A stretch of 64,000 bases of DNA from an uncultured Flavobacteriales bacterium (GCA_905478295.1 CAJQHZ010000020.1:1-64000); one strand, 5' to 3'; numbered from the stretch's first letter, positions 45,029-54,195 are shown. The notes: a model not told the origin generated them from the letters alone. Program-made: numbers and translations.

Positions 45029-46903
45029 TTAATTCTCAAACCAATACTTTCTCAAAGCTAATTGTTCAGCGGTTGGGGTTCTTTGGAAGCGAATAAAATG
45101 CTTCTTAGAACCTGTCTGATACTTCACCTTATAGGGAATGGTGAAGGATGATTTTCCACGAGTGACTTTAAGAGTCATGGGCGTCCCTTCTTCAAGGCCA
45201 CCGAACTTATCTTCAAGTTCCGCACTGTAACGCTCGATACGATCGCCTTCTTGCAGTTGGTAAGGGTTTTCTTTTGAAACTTTCTTAACCTCAATGTAGT
45301 CTGCAGAACGAATTCCTCTTGTTTTATACCCATTATCGCGAAGGGGATCCATGACAACGGCACCTTCATATCGACGATTGTATTCAATACCAACCTTCTT
45401 TAGATACGCTCGAGTAGGCAGCTCTTCTCGTCCAGTGACATAGTCGTCAAAGAATTGTTGAAGTTCCGGATGAACTAAAGCAACGAATTCACTGATAATG
45501 GTTTCGTCTTGAAAGCTGTTTTCTGGGCCATAGGTGTCTCTAAGGGTAAGTATGATATCGTGTAAGTCTTTCTGCCCCTGAGTTAATTCCATAATACGAA
45601 TATCAAGCAAGGCGCCCATTAGTGCTCCGCGTTGATATACCTGTGCGTACTGTTTTTTATACGGCTTCTTTAAAACATTTTCACTCATCTCAGTGAACGA
45701 CATTTTTTTGGTAGGGTATCGATCCGCTGCACGGATTTTTCCTCGAAGTAAGCTCTGCACATAGGCTTCTTCGTCTATCACACCCCCTTTGAGCTGGCTG
45801 ATGCCAGCGAAATATTCAGTGATACCCTCATAGAGCCATAAATGTTGACTCATTTCGGGTTCGATATAGTTGAAATCTCCGATTTCTTCGCTGTGCAGTC
45901 CAAGCGGAGTGAGTATGTGAAAGAATTCGTGAATACAAACATCCGCCATTCCATCAAGGACTGTTGTGCCTCCAAAATCTGGTAAATAGTATACAGAGCT
46001 GTTGCCGTGTTCGAGTGCCCCAAAACCTTTGCCTGCTAGTTTGCGAATGGCTTTAAAGATGGTACCTATTTTAATTTCCTGCCCGCTGAATAGACTTTCG
46101 AACTCCGTATGATCTTTGATGTAAAAGATGAAGGCATAATTTTCGACGGGCAGCTCGCCTTCTAAGAAGGCCTCAATAGCCTTCATACTCGTTTCTACTT
46201 GCTTATAAATATCTTGCGACAGGGCTCGTCCATTTTCCGTGAATACCCCTATGGTCACCTTAGCACCGCCTAACCTGAAAGAGGTGGTATCTGGTTTACT
46301 AACCATAACTGGGCAATCCAAGAAGTGATGGTAATTGCGCGCATAAAAATTCTGAGTATTACCGTAACTGTAACTATCCATGGCGCTTAAACCATATAGA
46401 CTAGGACTTTTAGTGATTTCTAGAGCTACGGGTAATTCCTCCTGTCCTTCAAAGAAACCAAAGTATCCGGCTGCGTTTAGAAGAAAATTTGCACGCTCTT
46501 GATTGTTAGTACCGGCCGGTTCAAAAACCTTATTCTTGCGAATTCGTGCATCAAAGGTATCATCCGCCCAGTATTCAAGATGCTCCGGTTTGCCGTAAAT
46601 CCGAAAAGTATTTCCCTTGCTTTTTACTTTGAGCCTTTCTCCATTTGTTCCATAGGCTTGGAAATTTTGAATAAACCTACCGTAGTCAAGCGTTGCATAG
46701 GTACCTGGAATAGTAGCTGGGAAATGAAAATTATAAATATTTTGTTCAGAATTGGACCATTGAATCAATTTAGCATCAACAGTTACTTTAACGCGGTCAT
46801 CTACTACTTCAGTGAGGTCAATAGCGTAGGAATGCATGCCTGTGGATTGACCGAAAGTGAAAGGCGCAAAGAAAAGAAGTAGGTAAAGGAGTTTAAATTT
46901 CAT
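45029..46903 (-). CDS. M61-family metallopeptidase (glycyl aminopeptidase-like)
   Basis: This 624-residue protein has a signal peptide (ending FTFGQSTG). An N-terminal beta-rich domain is followed by a catalytic part with HEFFH near residue 327 and, about 35 residues later, WLYEGITEYFA, which supply the zinc ligands and catalytic glutamate of the M1/M61 clan. A C-terminal PDZ-like domain follows (about 530-605, QLQEGDRIERYSAELEDKFGG). M61 enzymes are broad aminopeptidases. The gene converges with the PUL and probably has its own promoter, as a strong terminator of the upstream rhodopsin gene precedes it. Confidence 0.88.
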   Translation of the reverse strand: MKFKLLYLLLFFAPFTFGQSTGMHSYAIDLTEVVDDRVKVTVDAKLIQWSNSEQNIYNFHFPATIPGTYATLDYGRFIQNFQAYGTNGERLKVKSKGNTFRIYGKPEHLEYWADDTFDARIRKNKVFEPAGTNNQERANFLLNAAGYFGFFEGQEELPVALEITKSPSLYGLSAMDSYSYGNTQNFYARNYHHFLDCPVMVSKPDTTSFRLGGAKVTIGVFTENGRALSQDIYKQVETSMKAIEAFLEGELPVENYAFIFYIKDHTEFESLFSGQEIKIGTIFKAIRKLAGKGFGALEHGNSSVYYLPDFGGTTVLDGMADVCIHEFFHILTPLGLHSEEIGDFNYIEPEMSQHLWLYEGITEYFAGISQLKGGVIDEEAYVQSLLRGKIRAADRYPTKKMSFTEMSENVLKKPYKKQYAQVYQRGALMGALLDIRIMELTQGQKDLHDIILTLRDTYGPENSFQDETIISEFVALVHPELQQFFDDYVTGREELPTRAYLKKVGIEYNRRYEGAVVMDPLRDNGYKTRGIRSADYIEVKKVSKENPYQLQEGDRIERYSAELEDKFGGLEEGTPMTLKVTRGKSSFTIPYKVKYQTGSKKHFIRFQRTPTAEQLALRKYWFEN

Positions 46904-46976
46904 TCTTTAAAAATAACACGCTAACCATTAAAGACAACATAAGCTAAACCACGGCTGCTTCGCCGGGCATTTTTGT

Positions 46977-47011
46977 AAAAAAGAAAGCCCCACGATTTTC
47001 ATCGTGGGGCT
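46977..47011 (-). terminator. rho-independent terminator after proteorhodopsin
   Basis: On the minus strand, AGCCCCACGAT and ATCGTGGGGCT form an eleven-pair stem with a four-base loop, followed by a T-rich run. It lies 24 bases after the rhodopsin stop. Confidence 0.93.
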
Positions 47012-47034
47012 CACTAACACTCTGAAACGTATGA

Positions 47035-47778
47035 TTAAGCCGCTTCTTTCTCTGAGCTGATTGCTAGAGAATAGATAACAAGACCAAATCCGATTTTGTT
47101 GATTGCATCAGCAACGTTGTAACACAAGTTCAAGATCTCTGTGTTTGCATCGATACCTAGATCCATACCGAAGAATCCTCCTGCAGTACCTAAGATGTAA
47201 CCGATAGGGTAAATACCCCAACCAATGATTACAAATTTAGCCAAAGCGCCGTTAGCTTTCGCTACAGCACCACCAGCGTTGTTTGCCAATTTAGCAACAT
47301 CTCCTTTCCATACCATCCACACAATGTAGAAGTAAGCAGCACCAGAAATAGCACCCCAAACCCATGAAACAGCATCGTTAGCATAGAATGCTTCTCCGAT
47401 GTAACCTGCTACCAACATTGCTACAGAGGCAAAGATTAGCTTATATAAGATTGATTTTGTTCCACCGGCTTTTTTCGTGATGAGGTAAAACTCAACACAC
47501 ATTAATGGCACAGTTAGTGTCCAGTCGACATAACGTAATACTACAGGACTTTCCCCTGTTGCTGCGTAGAAATCACGCATGTAGTAGTAGTGCACAGCTG
47601 CGATACCGGTGATAAGCCCACTAACGAGCATTGAAGTTTTCCACTCGTCTGCAACTCTACTTCTTTCGAAGAAGAAGAATACCGAAGCGGCTAACATCGC
47701 CATGTATCCGGCGAAGAATGTGAACGATACGTAATCGTCTGGTTGGAACCCTAAGGAACCGTCTAAAAATAATGACAT
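47035..47778 (-). CDS. proteorhodopsin (light-driven proton pump)
   Basis: This seven-helix retinal protein of 247 residues pumps protons out of the cell in light. The third-helix motif is RYVDWTLTVPLMCVEFYL: Asp85 (primary acceptor), Thr89 and Glu96 (donor) correspond to Asp97, Thr101 and Glu108 of the well-known SAR86 protein, the DTE proton-pump pattern. His63 matches the conserved His75. The residue at the colour-tuning position (105 in that protein) is Met93, expected to give green absorption. The retinal Schiff-base lysine is Lys228 in ADAINKIGFG. It is divergent from the fused lycopene cyclase/Blh gene, which provides retinal, and is followed by its own terminator. Confidence 0.96.
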   Translation of the reverse strand: MSLFLDGSLGFQPDDYVSFTFFAGYMAMLAASVFFFFERSRVADEWKTSMLVSGLITGIAAVHYYYMRDFYAATGESPVVLRYVDWTLTVPLMCVEFYLITKKAGGTKSILYKLIFASVAMLVAGYIGEAFYANDAVSWVWGAISGAAYFYIVWMVWKGDVAKLANNAGGAVAKANGALAKFVIIGWGIYPIGYILGTAGGFFGMDLGIDANTEILNLCYNVADAINKIGFGLVIYSLAISSEKEAA

Positions 47779-47868
47779 GGTATTAAAATATTAAAGGTTA
47801 TAACTACCTGTTAACTTACGAATAATACTTTTGTTCTCGACGACGAAAAAATGAGTTGAAACACTTAT

Positions 47869-47882
47869 ATTACGGCCGTAAT
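47869..47882. promoter_or_regulatory. 14-bp perfect palindrome in the rhodopsin/cyclase-Blh divergent spacer
   Basis: ATTACGGCCGTAAT is a perfect inverted repeat centred between two divergent genes that act in one pathway. It sits 90 bases upstream of the rhodopsin start and 104 upstream of the fusion gene. It may be an operator for a shared regulator. A TACTTTTG box (47826-47833) on the plus strand resembles the Bacteroidota -7 element, though no -33 TTG is visible at a suitable distance. Confidence 0.45.
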
Positions 47883-47986
47883 CTTCTTAATAGAGGCTTT
47901 CATGCATCTAATTAGCGCTACCGATGGAACAAAAACAACAACTATTCGTTAGAATAAATATAAAGAGTCCAATCGACATTTAATCA

Positions 47987-49966
47987 ATGAAGCGTTACGA
48001 TATAGGATTTATGGGAATGGGAGCAGCAAACGGTTTGCTTTTGCTTGAGTTGGAGCGAAAGAATCTATTGCCTGCGCTCAATGTTCTCATTTTAGAGCCC
48101 GACGCAAAATTGAAAAACGATAAAACGTATTGTTTTTGGGCAGATGCGCAACACGAAATACGTACGCAGCTTAAGGATGTTATGTTCCATCAGTGGGATA
48201 CCATTGATACGGTTGATGGTTTAGAGTCACTTGAGGATCAACATTATTATATGGTCGAAAGTATTGCGCTATACAATAAGGTTAAAAGTGTAGCACAATC
48301 CTATGATAACGTTACATGGGTACGGAGCGCTGTTGATGGAGTAAAGGCACAGCAGGAAGGTGTTGTCGTTTCTAGTGGGAGTCATTCTTGGGAGGTTAAG
48401 CAATTGTTTGATAGCAGGCCGCCTACTATTAAAGAGCCCATGGGGCCATTAGTATTACAAAGTTTCGTGGGTTGGCGTGTCAAACTTCAAGAAGATTACT
48501 GGACTCCGAATCAAATGACACTGATGGATTTTGGTATTCCTCAGAATGGCTTTACTCAATTTATGTATGTTCTTCCAACGGATTCTAAGGAAGCGTTGGT
48601 TGAAATGACTCGATTCGGTAGCGAACAATTGCCGCATGAATTGGCGAGTAATCACCTTAGAAACTACCTACTTTCAAGGGGCTTATCCATTGAGATTCTG
48701 CACGAAGAACGCGGGACAATTCCCATGACACAATACGCTGAAATAAAAAATCAAGATGCGCGAATCATATCTACGGGTGCGCGTGCGGGCAAAATAAAAT
48801 CCACTACCGGTTATGCCTTTAAGAGCATGTTTGAGCATGCAAAGGAATTGGCTGGTGGTATAGCGCAAGAGCGAAAAGAGTCTTCTTGGCTGCGTCTCCC
48901 AAAAAGCGAGATGGATCGATTTAATTTTTACGACCACCTACTGCTGCATATTTTAAAGCATAAACCACATTGGGGTAAAGAAATTTTTGAATCCCTGTTT
49001 GCAACCCAAAAGGCGAGTAAGGTGTTTCAGTTCTTGGACGAAAAGTCCTCTGTTAAATGGGAATTAAGCATGTTTGCCCGTCTGCCGGTTTTAAAGTTTC
49101 TCTGGGCATTGGCGGCATCGTTTATTGCCTTTGTGGTAGCTAAGCCTTCCCGTTGGGCACCGCTTTTGTTCACGGTTTTTGCCTCAGTAGCTGTTGCATT
49201 ATTGCCCACCTACGTTACTTACGGCTTGCAGGCTATACTGGTTTTCTTGTTGTTTTTATACGGCATTCCACATGGGGCACTAGACGGCTACAGTCATGCA
49301 AATAAGGACCGATTGCCAAAATTCATTTTGCGCTATTGCTTTATTATGCTCATCGTAATTTTATTTTGGGTCGCCAGTCCGGTCATAGGTTTAGTTGCTT
49401 TTCTAGTCTACAGCGCCTGGCATTTCGGAGAAACGGACTTACGTGAATGGGGTTTCCCTAGTATCGGTTTGTCGTTTTTGTGGGGAACGATGCTACTTGC
49501 TATGATTTTGTTGCCGCATCTAGGCGAGGTCAATACAGTTCTAGAAGTCATGGGCATTACAAATGTGGAATGGCCTGCCGAATTTGTAAACATGGCCACC
49601 CGAATGACGCTAACAATCGGACTTTTTATGGGGCTTTGGTTTCGCTCGATCCCATGGATTGTTGCGGTGGTTACGCTCAGTTTAACGGCCTTTCTGCCAT
49701 TAGCAACGGCCTTTGGTATCTATTTTGTCCTGCAGCACAGTTTATCGGGATGGAATCACTTGAAGTTGTCGCATAAATGGACAAATTTAGAAATGTGGAT
49801 GAAGGCGCTGCCATTTACTATTGGCGCGGTGGTTATGTTCCTATTGGTATTTAGATTCGATAAGAATTCAATGCTGGCGTGGTCGAGCTATTTTTTAATT
49901 TTCCTCAGCGCCATCAGCTTACCACACATTTACTTCATGTCGAAGCTTTACAAGGATCGATTCTAA
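47987..49966 (+). CDS. crtY-blh: fused lycopene beta-cyclase (CrtY) and beta-carotene 15,15'-dioxygenase (Blh)
   Basis: One uninterrupted frame of 659 residues encodes two enzymes. Residues 1 to about 375 are a CrtY-type lycopene cyclase: the start DIGFMGMGAANG, DSRPP at 142-146, the FGIPQNGFTQFMYVLP strand, TGARAGKIKSTTGYAF, FLDE at 349-352 and the CrtY-like end FARLPVLKFLWAL. Residues about 376-659 are a polytopic Blh/Brp domain with GIPHGALDGYSH (His429, His437), SAWHFGETD (His479), VLQHSLSGWNH (His584, His591) and LPHIYF (His647). Blh proteins cleave beta-carotene to retinal with iron held by conserved histidines. The junction has almost no linker. Function: lycopene to beta-carotene to retinal for the divergent rhodopsin. 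crtE, crtB and crtI are not in the window. The stop interlocks with the opposite gene. Confidence 0.92.
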   Translation: MKRYDIGFMGMGAANGLLLLELERKNLLPALNVLILEPDAKLKNDKTYCFWADAQHEIRTQLKDVMFHQWDTIDTVDGLESLEDQHYYMVESIALYNKVKSVAQSYDNVTWVRSAVDGVKAQQEGVVVSSGSHSWEVKQLFDSRPPTIKEPMGPLVLQSFVGWRVKLQEDYWTPNQMTLMDFGIPQNGFTQFMYVLPTDSKEALVEMTRFGSEQLPHELASNHLRNYLLSRGLSIEILHEERGTIPMTQYAEIKNQDARIISTGARAGKIKSTTGYAFKSMFEHAKELAGGIAQERKESSWLRLPKSEMDRFNFYDHLLLHILKHKPHWGKEIFESLFATQKASKVFQFLDEKSSVKWELSMFARLPVLKFLWALAASFIAFVVAKPSRWAPLLFTVFASVAVALLPTYVTYGLQAILVFLLFLYGIPHGALDGYSHANKDRLPKFILRYCFIMLIVILFWVASPVIGLVAFLVYSAWHFGETDLREWGFPSIGLSFLWGTMLLAMILLPHLGEVNTVLEVMGITNVEWPAEFVNMATRMTLTIGLFMGLWFRSIPWIVAVVTLSLTAFLPLATAFGIYFVLQHSLSGWNHLKLSHKWTNLEMWMKALPFTIGAVVMFLLVFRFDKNSMLAWSSYFLIFLSAISLPHIYFMSKLYKDRF

Positions 49967-51219
49967 GCGACCTTCTTTTTTAACGTGATGTGCGTGATCT
50001 CCGGCCAGATCCCCACACGACCTGGGAAAGCTAAAAATCCAAACCCACGGTTTACATGCAAAACTCTCCCGTCATGTTCTGGGTAGAGACCGGCCCATTT
50101 AGGGTATTTGAATTTTACAGGTGACCATTTGATCCACCCAGGGATTTCAATGCCAAACTGCATGCCGTGTGTATGTCCACTAAGAGTAAGGTGAATTTTG
50201 TTCGCGTGTTGTTTTACTTCAGCATCAAAATGCGACGGATCGTGACTCAAGAGCACTGTGAATGCATCTTCTGGGATTTGATCTAAGGCTGTGTTTAAGT
50301 CCCCGTATTGCGGAAACGGAGGTAAACCCCAATTTTCAACTCCAGCAAGGTACAACCGCTGTCCATTGCGCTCAAAAAAGCGGCTATCGTTAAGTAAGAG
50401 GTCCATTCCCATTTCAGCGTGAATTTCTTTCAGTCTATCCATGTTGGCGACTTTCGCTTCTGGCGAAGGAAAGCGCCAATAATCGCCATAATCGTGGTTG
50501 CCTAGAATTGAAAATATGCCAGATTTTGCCTTTAAACGTTGGAAAACAGGGATCCACGGTTCTGCTTCACTGGCTGTGTTGTTGACCATGTCGCCGGTGA
50601 ATACAATACAATCGGCTCCCAGTTCTGTGACCATATCGACACCGTATTGTACCTTTTCTGTATTGTCAAATGAACCGCTATGTATGTCCGAAATATGAGC
50701 GATGGTAAAACCGTCGAATGCATCGGGAAGGTCTTCGTATTCAAGGGTATGCGAAATGACGCGATAGCGATAGCGTCCTTTCCATATCCCGTCAATAATA
50801 CCTAAAAAAGGGATGGCAGCAAGTCCAAGCGCCAATTTTGAAATGAAGGCTCTGCGCTCAGGCATTAAAGTGGGTTGAGTGGTTACACCGCGTAAGAGAA
50901 ACTGGCTCACACGCACCACATCTTCGATAAGAAGCGGGCCAATGGCAATGAGCTTAGGGACTGCAAGTAAAATGGATGCGCCCATGAGCAGACCAAGGTA
51001 GCGGTATTCCACTTTCCCACTAGTCATCATTAGGGCCAGCGTGATGGCGAAAATAATATAAGCGACGGTGATGCCCCAATATATATAGGGGGTGGCGCTA
51101 CTACGAAAGACGGTTTTAAAGGCTTGGTAGGCGTATAAGTCAATGGCGAGCATGAACCCGAGTGTGAAGAATATTCTGAAAATCATTATATCTGTGTGGA
51201 TGCTTAATAACAACTCCAT
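49963..51219 (-). CDS. membrane-anchored metallophosphoesterase
   Basis: This 418-residue protein has three or four N-terminal membrane helices (about 1-115), and another hydrophobic stretch near 135 that may be a membrane anchor. A calcineurin-type phosphoesterase domain follows with the full metal-site set: HISDIHSG, VFTGDMVNN, LGNHDYGD, LLSHDPSHF and LSGHTHGMQFG. YaeI-like lipid phosphoesterases share this layout, so a lipid or headgroup substrate is possible but not shown. ATG 51219 is used because the longer frame starts at TTG 51243; ATG 51186 is another option. The stop overlaps that of the fusion gene (CTAA). Confidence 0.88.
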   Translation of the reverse strand: MELLLSIHTDIMIFRIFFTLGFMLAIDLYAYQAFKTVFRSSATPYIYWGITVAYIIFAITLALMMTSGKVEYRYLGLLMGASILLAVPKLIAIGPLLIEDVVRVSQFLLRGVTTQPTLMPERRAFISKLALGLAAIPFLGIIDGIWKGRYRYRVISHTLEYEDLPDAFDGFTIAHISDIHSGSFDNTEKVQYGVDMVTELGADCIVFTGDMVNNTASEAEPWIPVFQRLKAKSGIFSILGNHDYGDYWRFPSPEAKVANMDRLKEIHAEMGMDLLLNDSRFFERNGQRLYLAGVENWGLPPFPQYGDLNTALDQIPEDAFTVLLSHDPSHFDAEVKQHANKIHLTLSGHTHGMQFGIEIPGWIKWSPVKFKYPKWAGLYPEHDGRVLHVNRGFGFLAFPGRVGIWPEITHITLKKKVA

Positions 51220-51315
51220 GCGGTTAGGATTGTTTGCTTGCAAAACTCGGTATTTGCACCGAAGTAGCTATCTTAACTCCCTTATTTTTCTGTAGCCAAT
51301 CGCAAAATCTATTCC

Positions 51316-54150
51316 ATGGGTCAAGAAACACCAGATCAAAGCAAAAAGCTGTTTTTATTAGATGCTTATGCGCTCATTTTCAGGGCGTATTTTGCCTTTG
51401 CAAAAAACCCAAGAGTTACTTCTGGGGGGCTAGATACAAGTGCAGTCTATGGTTTTACAAGTGCGCTACTGGACCTGCTGTCTAAAGAGAATCCCACGCA
51501 CATAGCCGTTTGCTTCGATTTGCCCCAGCCTACAGAACGCCACGAGATTTTTCCAGACTATAAAGCGAACAGGGATGCAACGCCGGAGGCGATAAAGCTA
51601 GCTGTGCCGTATATCCACAGGCTGTTGGAAGCTTTTAAAATTCCAGCCTTAGGTGTTCCGGGCTATGAAGCAGATGATGTGATTGGGACCTTGGCGAAGC
51701 AAGCGGAAAAAGAAGGGTATACCACGTACATGATGACGCCCGATAAGGACTTTGGCCAATTGGTATCGCCAAACATATTTATGTACCGCCCTGCGCGTGG
51801 CGGCAATCCACCAGAAATCTGGGGAGAGACTGAGGTTTGTGAAAAATTTGAACTCGATCGCGTTGAACAGGTCATTGATTACCTAGGAATGATGGGCGAT
51901 GCTGTGGACAATATTCCAGGTTTACCAGGTGTCGGTGCGAAGACTGCGTCTAAACTATTGAAGCAATACGGCTCTTTAGAAGAAACATTGGCGCATGCTG
52001 ATGAGATCAAAGGCAAACTTGGCGAAAAAATTCGGGATAATGCGGAATTAGGGCTGCTCTCAAAAAAGTTGGCGCGGATCATTCTTGAAGTTCCTATTGA
52101 TTTAAACCCAGATTCACTGACTAGAGATCCTTGGGACCAAGAAGCCCTTTTAGATCTGTTTGAGGAATTAGAGTTCCGCACACTAGGAAGAAGATTGGGA
52201 TTGCAGCGGGAAGCCTCGGATGAGGTGAGTGCGAAGCCTGTGCCAACGAAGAAAGTAGCATTGGCCAGCAACGATCAAATGAGCCTCTTTGGCGAACCGC
52301 AGCAGGCTACAACTGTAGCGGACGTGCCAAGCGGAAGATTGTCCATTGCGACAGCAGATCACATGTACCAATGTATTGAGACCTTACCTGAAGCCCGAGA
52401 ATTGGGCCGGTTACTGCTTGAAAAAGAGGAGGTATCCTTCGATACTGAAACCACCTCTTTAGATATACAATCGGCTGAACTTATCGGTATGAGTTTCTCG
52501 TTCGAAGCAGGTAAAGCCTATTACGTTTCCATTCCTCAAGAGCGCGAATCGGCAAAAGAATGGCTTTCGGTATTTCAAGCGTTTTTTGAATCGGAATCGG
52601 TTGGTAAGATTGGTCAGAATTTAAAGTACGATATCGGAGTATTACTGAATTATGGTGTTGATGTGCGCGGTCCCTTGTTCGATACCATGATTGCACATTA
52701 CTTGTTGCAGCCGGACATGCGCCATAAAATGGATATACTCGCAGAGACCTATTTGAATTACTCCACTATATCCTACGAAAGTGTGGTCGGCAAAAAGGGG
52801 AAGACTCAGAAAACGCTTCGCGAGGTGCCTCTAGAAGCGGTAACGGATTATGCTGCGGAGGATGCAGATATTACGCTGCAGTTGAAGGAGGTTTTTGCAC
52901 CAAAATTGAAAGAAACCGGCGTTGCGAAGGTGTTTGAAAATATTGAAATGCCTTTGGTCCCAGTCTTAGCGCGAATGGAGCGTGAAGGGATTAAGGTGGA
53001 TGTTGATGCATTGAACAGTTACAGTCATGAATTGGGCCAATTAATAGAAGAGTTGGAGGAAACTATCGTAGCATTGGCCGGTAGACCATTCAACGTGGGG
53101 TCCCCACGTCAATTGGGTGAAGTATTGTTCGATGATTTGAAATTATCTGACAAACCGAAGAAGACTAAAACAGGTCAATATGCGACGTCAGAAGATATCT
53201 TACAAGGATACCGTAGTAAACACGAGATTGTGGATTCCATCTTGACCTACCGCGAGTTAAAAAAACTGAAGAGTACCTATGTAGATGCTTTACCAGAATT
53301 AGCCCATCCAGCAACAGGGCGTATTCACACCAGTTACAACCAGACAGTCGCTGCAACAGGACGATTGAGTTCGACCAACCCCAACCTTCAGAATATTCCT
53401 ATCCGGACAGAAAACGGTCGTCGTGTGCGCGCCATGTTTATTCCTGCTGACGAGACGCATTTGTTGCTTGCGGCAGATTACAGCCAGATAGAATTGCGCG
53501 TGATTGCCGCACTGGCAAAAGATACTGCGATGATCGAGGCCTTTCGCAACGGGGAGGATATTCACAAGGCTACTGCCGCGAAGGTTTTTGAAGTATCATT
53601 GGAAGAAGTTTCTCGCGAACAACGTTCCAATGCGAAAACAGTCAATTTCGGTATTGTCTATGGCGTTAGCGCTTTCGGTTTAAGTCAGCAAACGGATATG
53701 AGCCGTAAAGAAGCTAAAGCCGCGATTGACGGTTATTTCCGCAACTATCCAGGTATAAAAGCATACATGGACGATCAAGTTGCTTTTGCACGTGAAAATG
53801 GGTATGTAGAGACCATTACGGGTCGACGCAGGTACCTCAAAGATATCGAGAGTCGCAATGCCGTAGTTCGAGGACACAGCGAACGAAATGCAGTAAATGC
53901 GCCTATTCAAGGTTCTGCAGCGGACATTATAAAGCTTGCTATGATAGAGATTGATCGAGCTATGCGTGCAGAGGGATTAAAGTCGAAGATGTTGCTTCAG
54001 GTACATGATGAATTGGTTTTTGATGTGGTTAAAGAGGAATTAGAGGTACTCCAAGCATTGGTTGTCGAAAAAATGGAGGCTGCCGTGGATTTAGCTGTAC
54101 CGATGATTGCCGAAGTGGGAACGGGGAAAACTTGGCTAGAGGCGCACTAA
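51316..54150 (+). CDS. polA: DNA polymerase I
   Basis: This 944-residue polymerase for repair and Okazaki fragment processing has a 5'-3' exonuclease domain (about 10-300, with YKANRD, EADDVIGTLA and GDAVDNIPGLPGVGAKTA). A 3'-5' exonuclease domain follows (about 350-530) and retains DTET near residue 376, so proofreading may be active. The polymerase domain carries RLSSTNPNLQNIPIRT, the A motif AADYSQIELR, and QVHDELVFDV. Both length and order are normal. It begins at ATG 51316 and is followed by the TetR gene after 43 bases. Confidence 0.96.
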   Translation: MGQETPDQSKKLFLLDAYALIFRAYFAFAKNPRVTSGGLDTSAVYGFTSALLDLLSKENPTHIAVCFDLPQPTERHEIFPDYKANRDATPEAIKLAVPYIHRLLEAFKIPALGVPGYEADDVIGTLAKQAEKEGYTTYMMTPDKDFGQLVSPNIFMYRPARGGNPPEIWGETEVCEKFELDRVEQVIDYLGMMGDAVDNIPGLPGVGAKTASKLLKQYGSLEETLAHADEIKGKLGEKIRDNAELGLLSKKLARIILEVPIDLNPDSLTRDPWDQEALLDLFEELEFRTLGRRLGLQREASDEVSAKPVPTKKVALASNDQMSLFGEPQQATTVADVPSGRLSIATADHMYQCIETLPEARELGRLLLEKEEVSFDTETTSLDIQSAELIGMSFSFEAGKAYYVSIPQERESAKEWLSVFQAFFESESVGKIGQNLKYDIGVLLNYGVDVRGPLFDTMIAHYLLQPDMRHKMDILAETYLNYSTISYESVVGKKGKTQKTLREVPLEAVTDYAAEDADITLQLKEVFAPKLKETGVAKVFENIEMPLVPVLARMEREGIKVDVDALNSYSHELGQLIEELEETIVALAGRPFNVGSPRQLGEVLFDDLKLSDKPKKTKTGQYATSEDILQGYRSKHEIVDSILTYRELKKLKSTYVDALPELAHPATGRIHTSYNQTVAATGRLSSTNPNLQNIPIRTENGRRVRAMFIPADETHLLLAADYSQIELRVIAALAKDTAMIEAFRNGEDIHKATAAKVFEVSLEEVSREQRSNAKTVNFGIVYGVSAFGLSQQTDMSRKEAKAAIDGYFRNYPGIKAYMDDQVAFARENGYVETITGRRRYLKDIESRNAVVRGHSERNAVNAPIQGSAADIIKLAMIEIDRAMRAEGLKSKMLLQVHDELVFDVVKEELEVLQALVVEKMEAAVDLAVPMIAEVGTGKTWLEAH

Positions 54151-54173
54151 TTCCATATGCTAATTTTTGTATT

Positions 54174-54195
54174 ATTGTAAGTGAACACTTACAAT
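54174..54195. promoter_or_regulatory. 22-bp palindromic operator overlapping the TetR start codon
   Basis: ATTGTAAGTG and CACTTACAAT are perfect ten-base arms around AA, and the last two bases of the palindrome lie in the ATG at 54194. This is a typical TetR-family operator shape and position, suggesting autorepression by the product. A weaker related site (AGTGAGTACTTACT, 54717-54730) follows the gene. Confidence 0.72.

Noticed and set aside
47826-47833. TACTTTTG as a firm promoter of the CrtY-Blh gene
   Set aside because: It fits the -7 box, but no TTG lies about 19 bases upstream and the leader would be about 150 bases; mentioned only with the palindrome.
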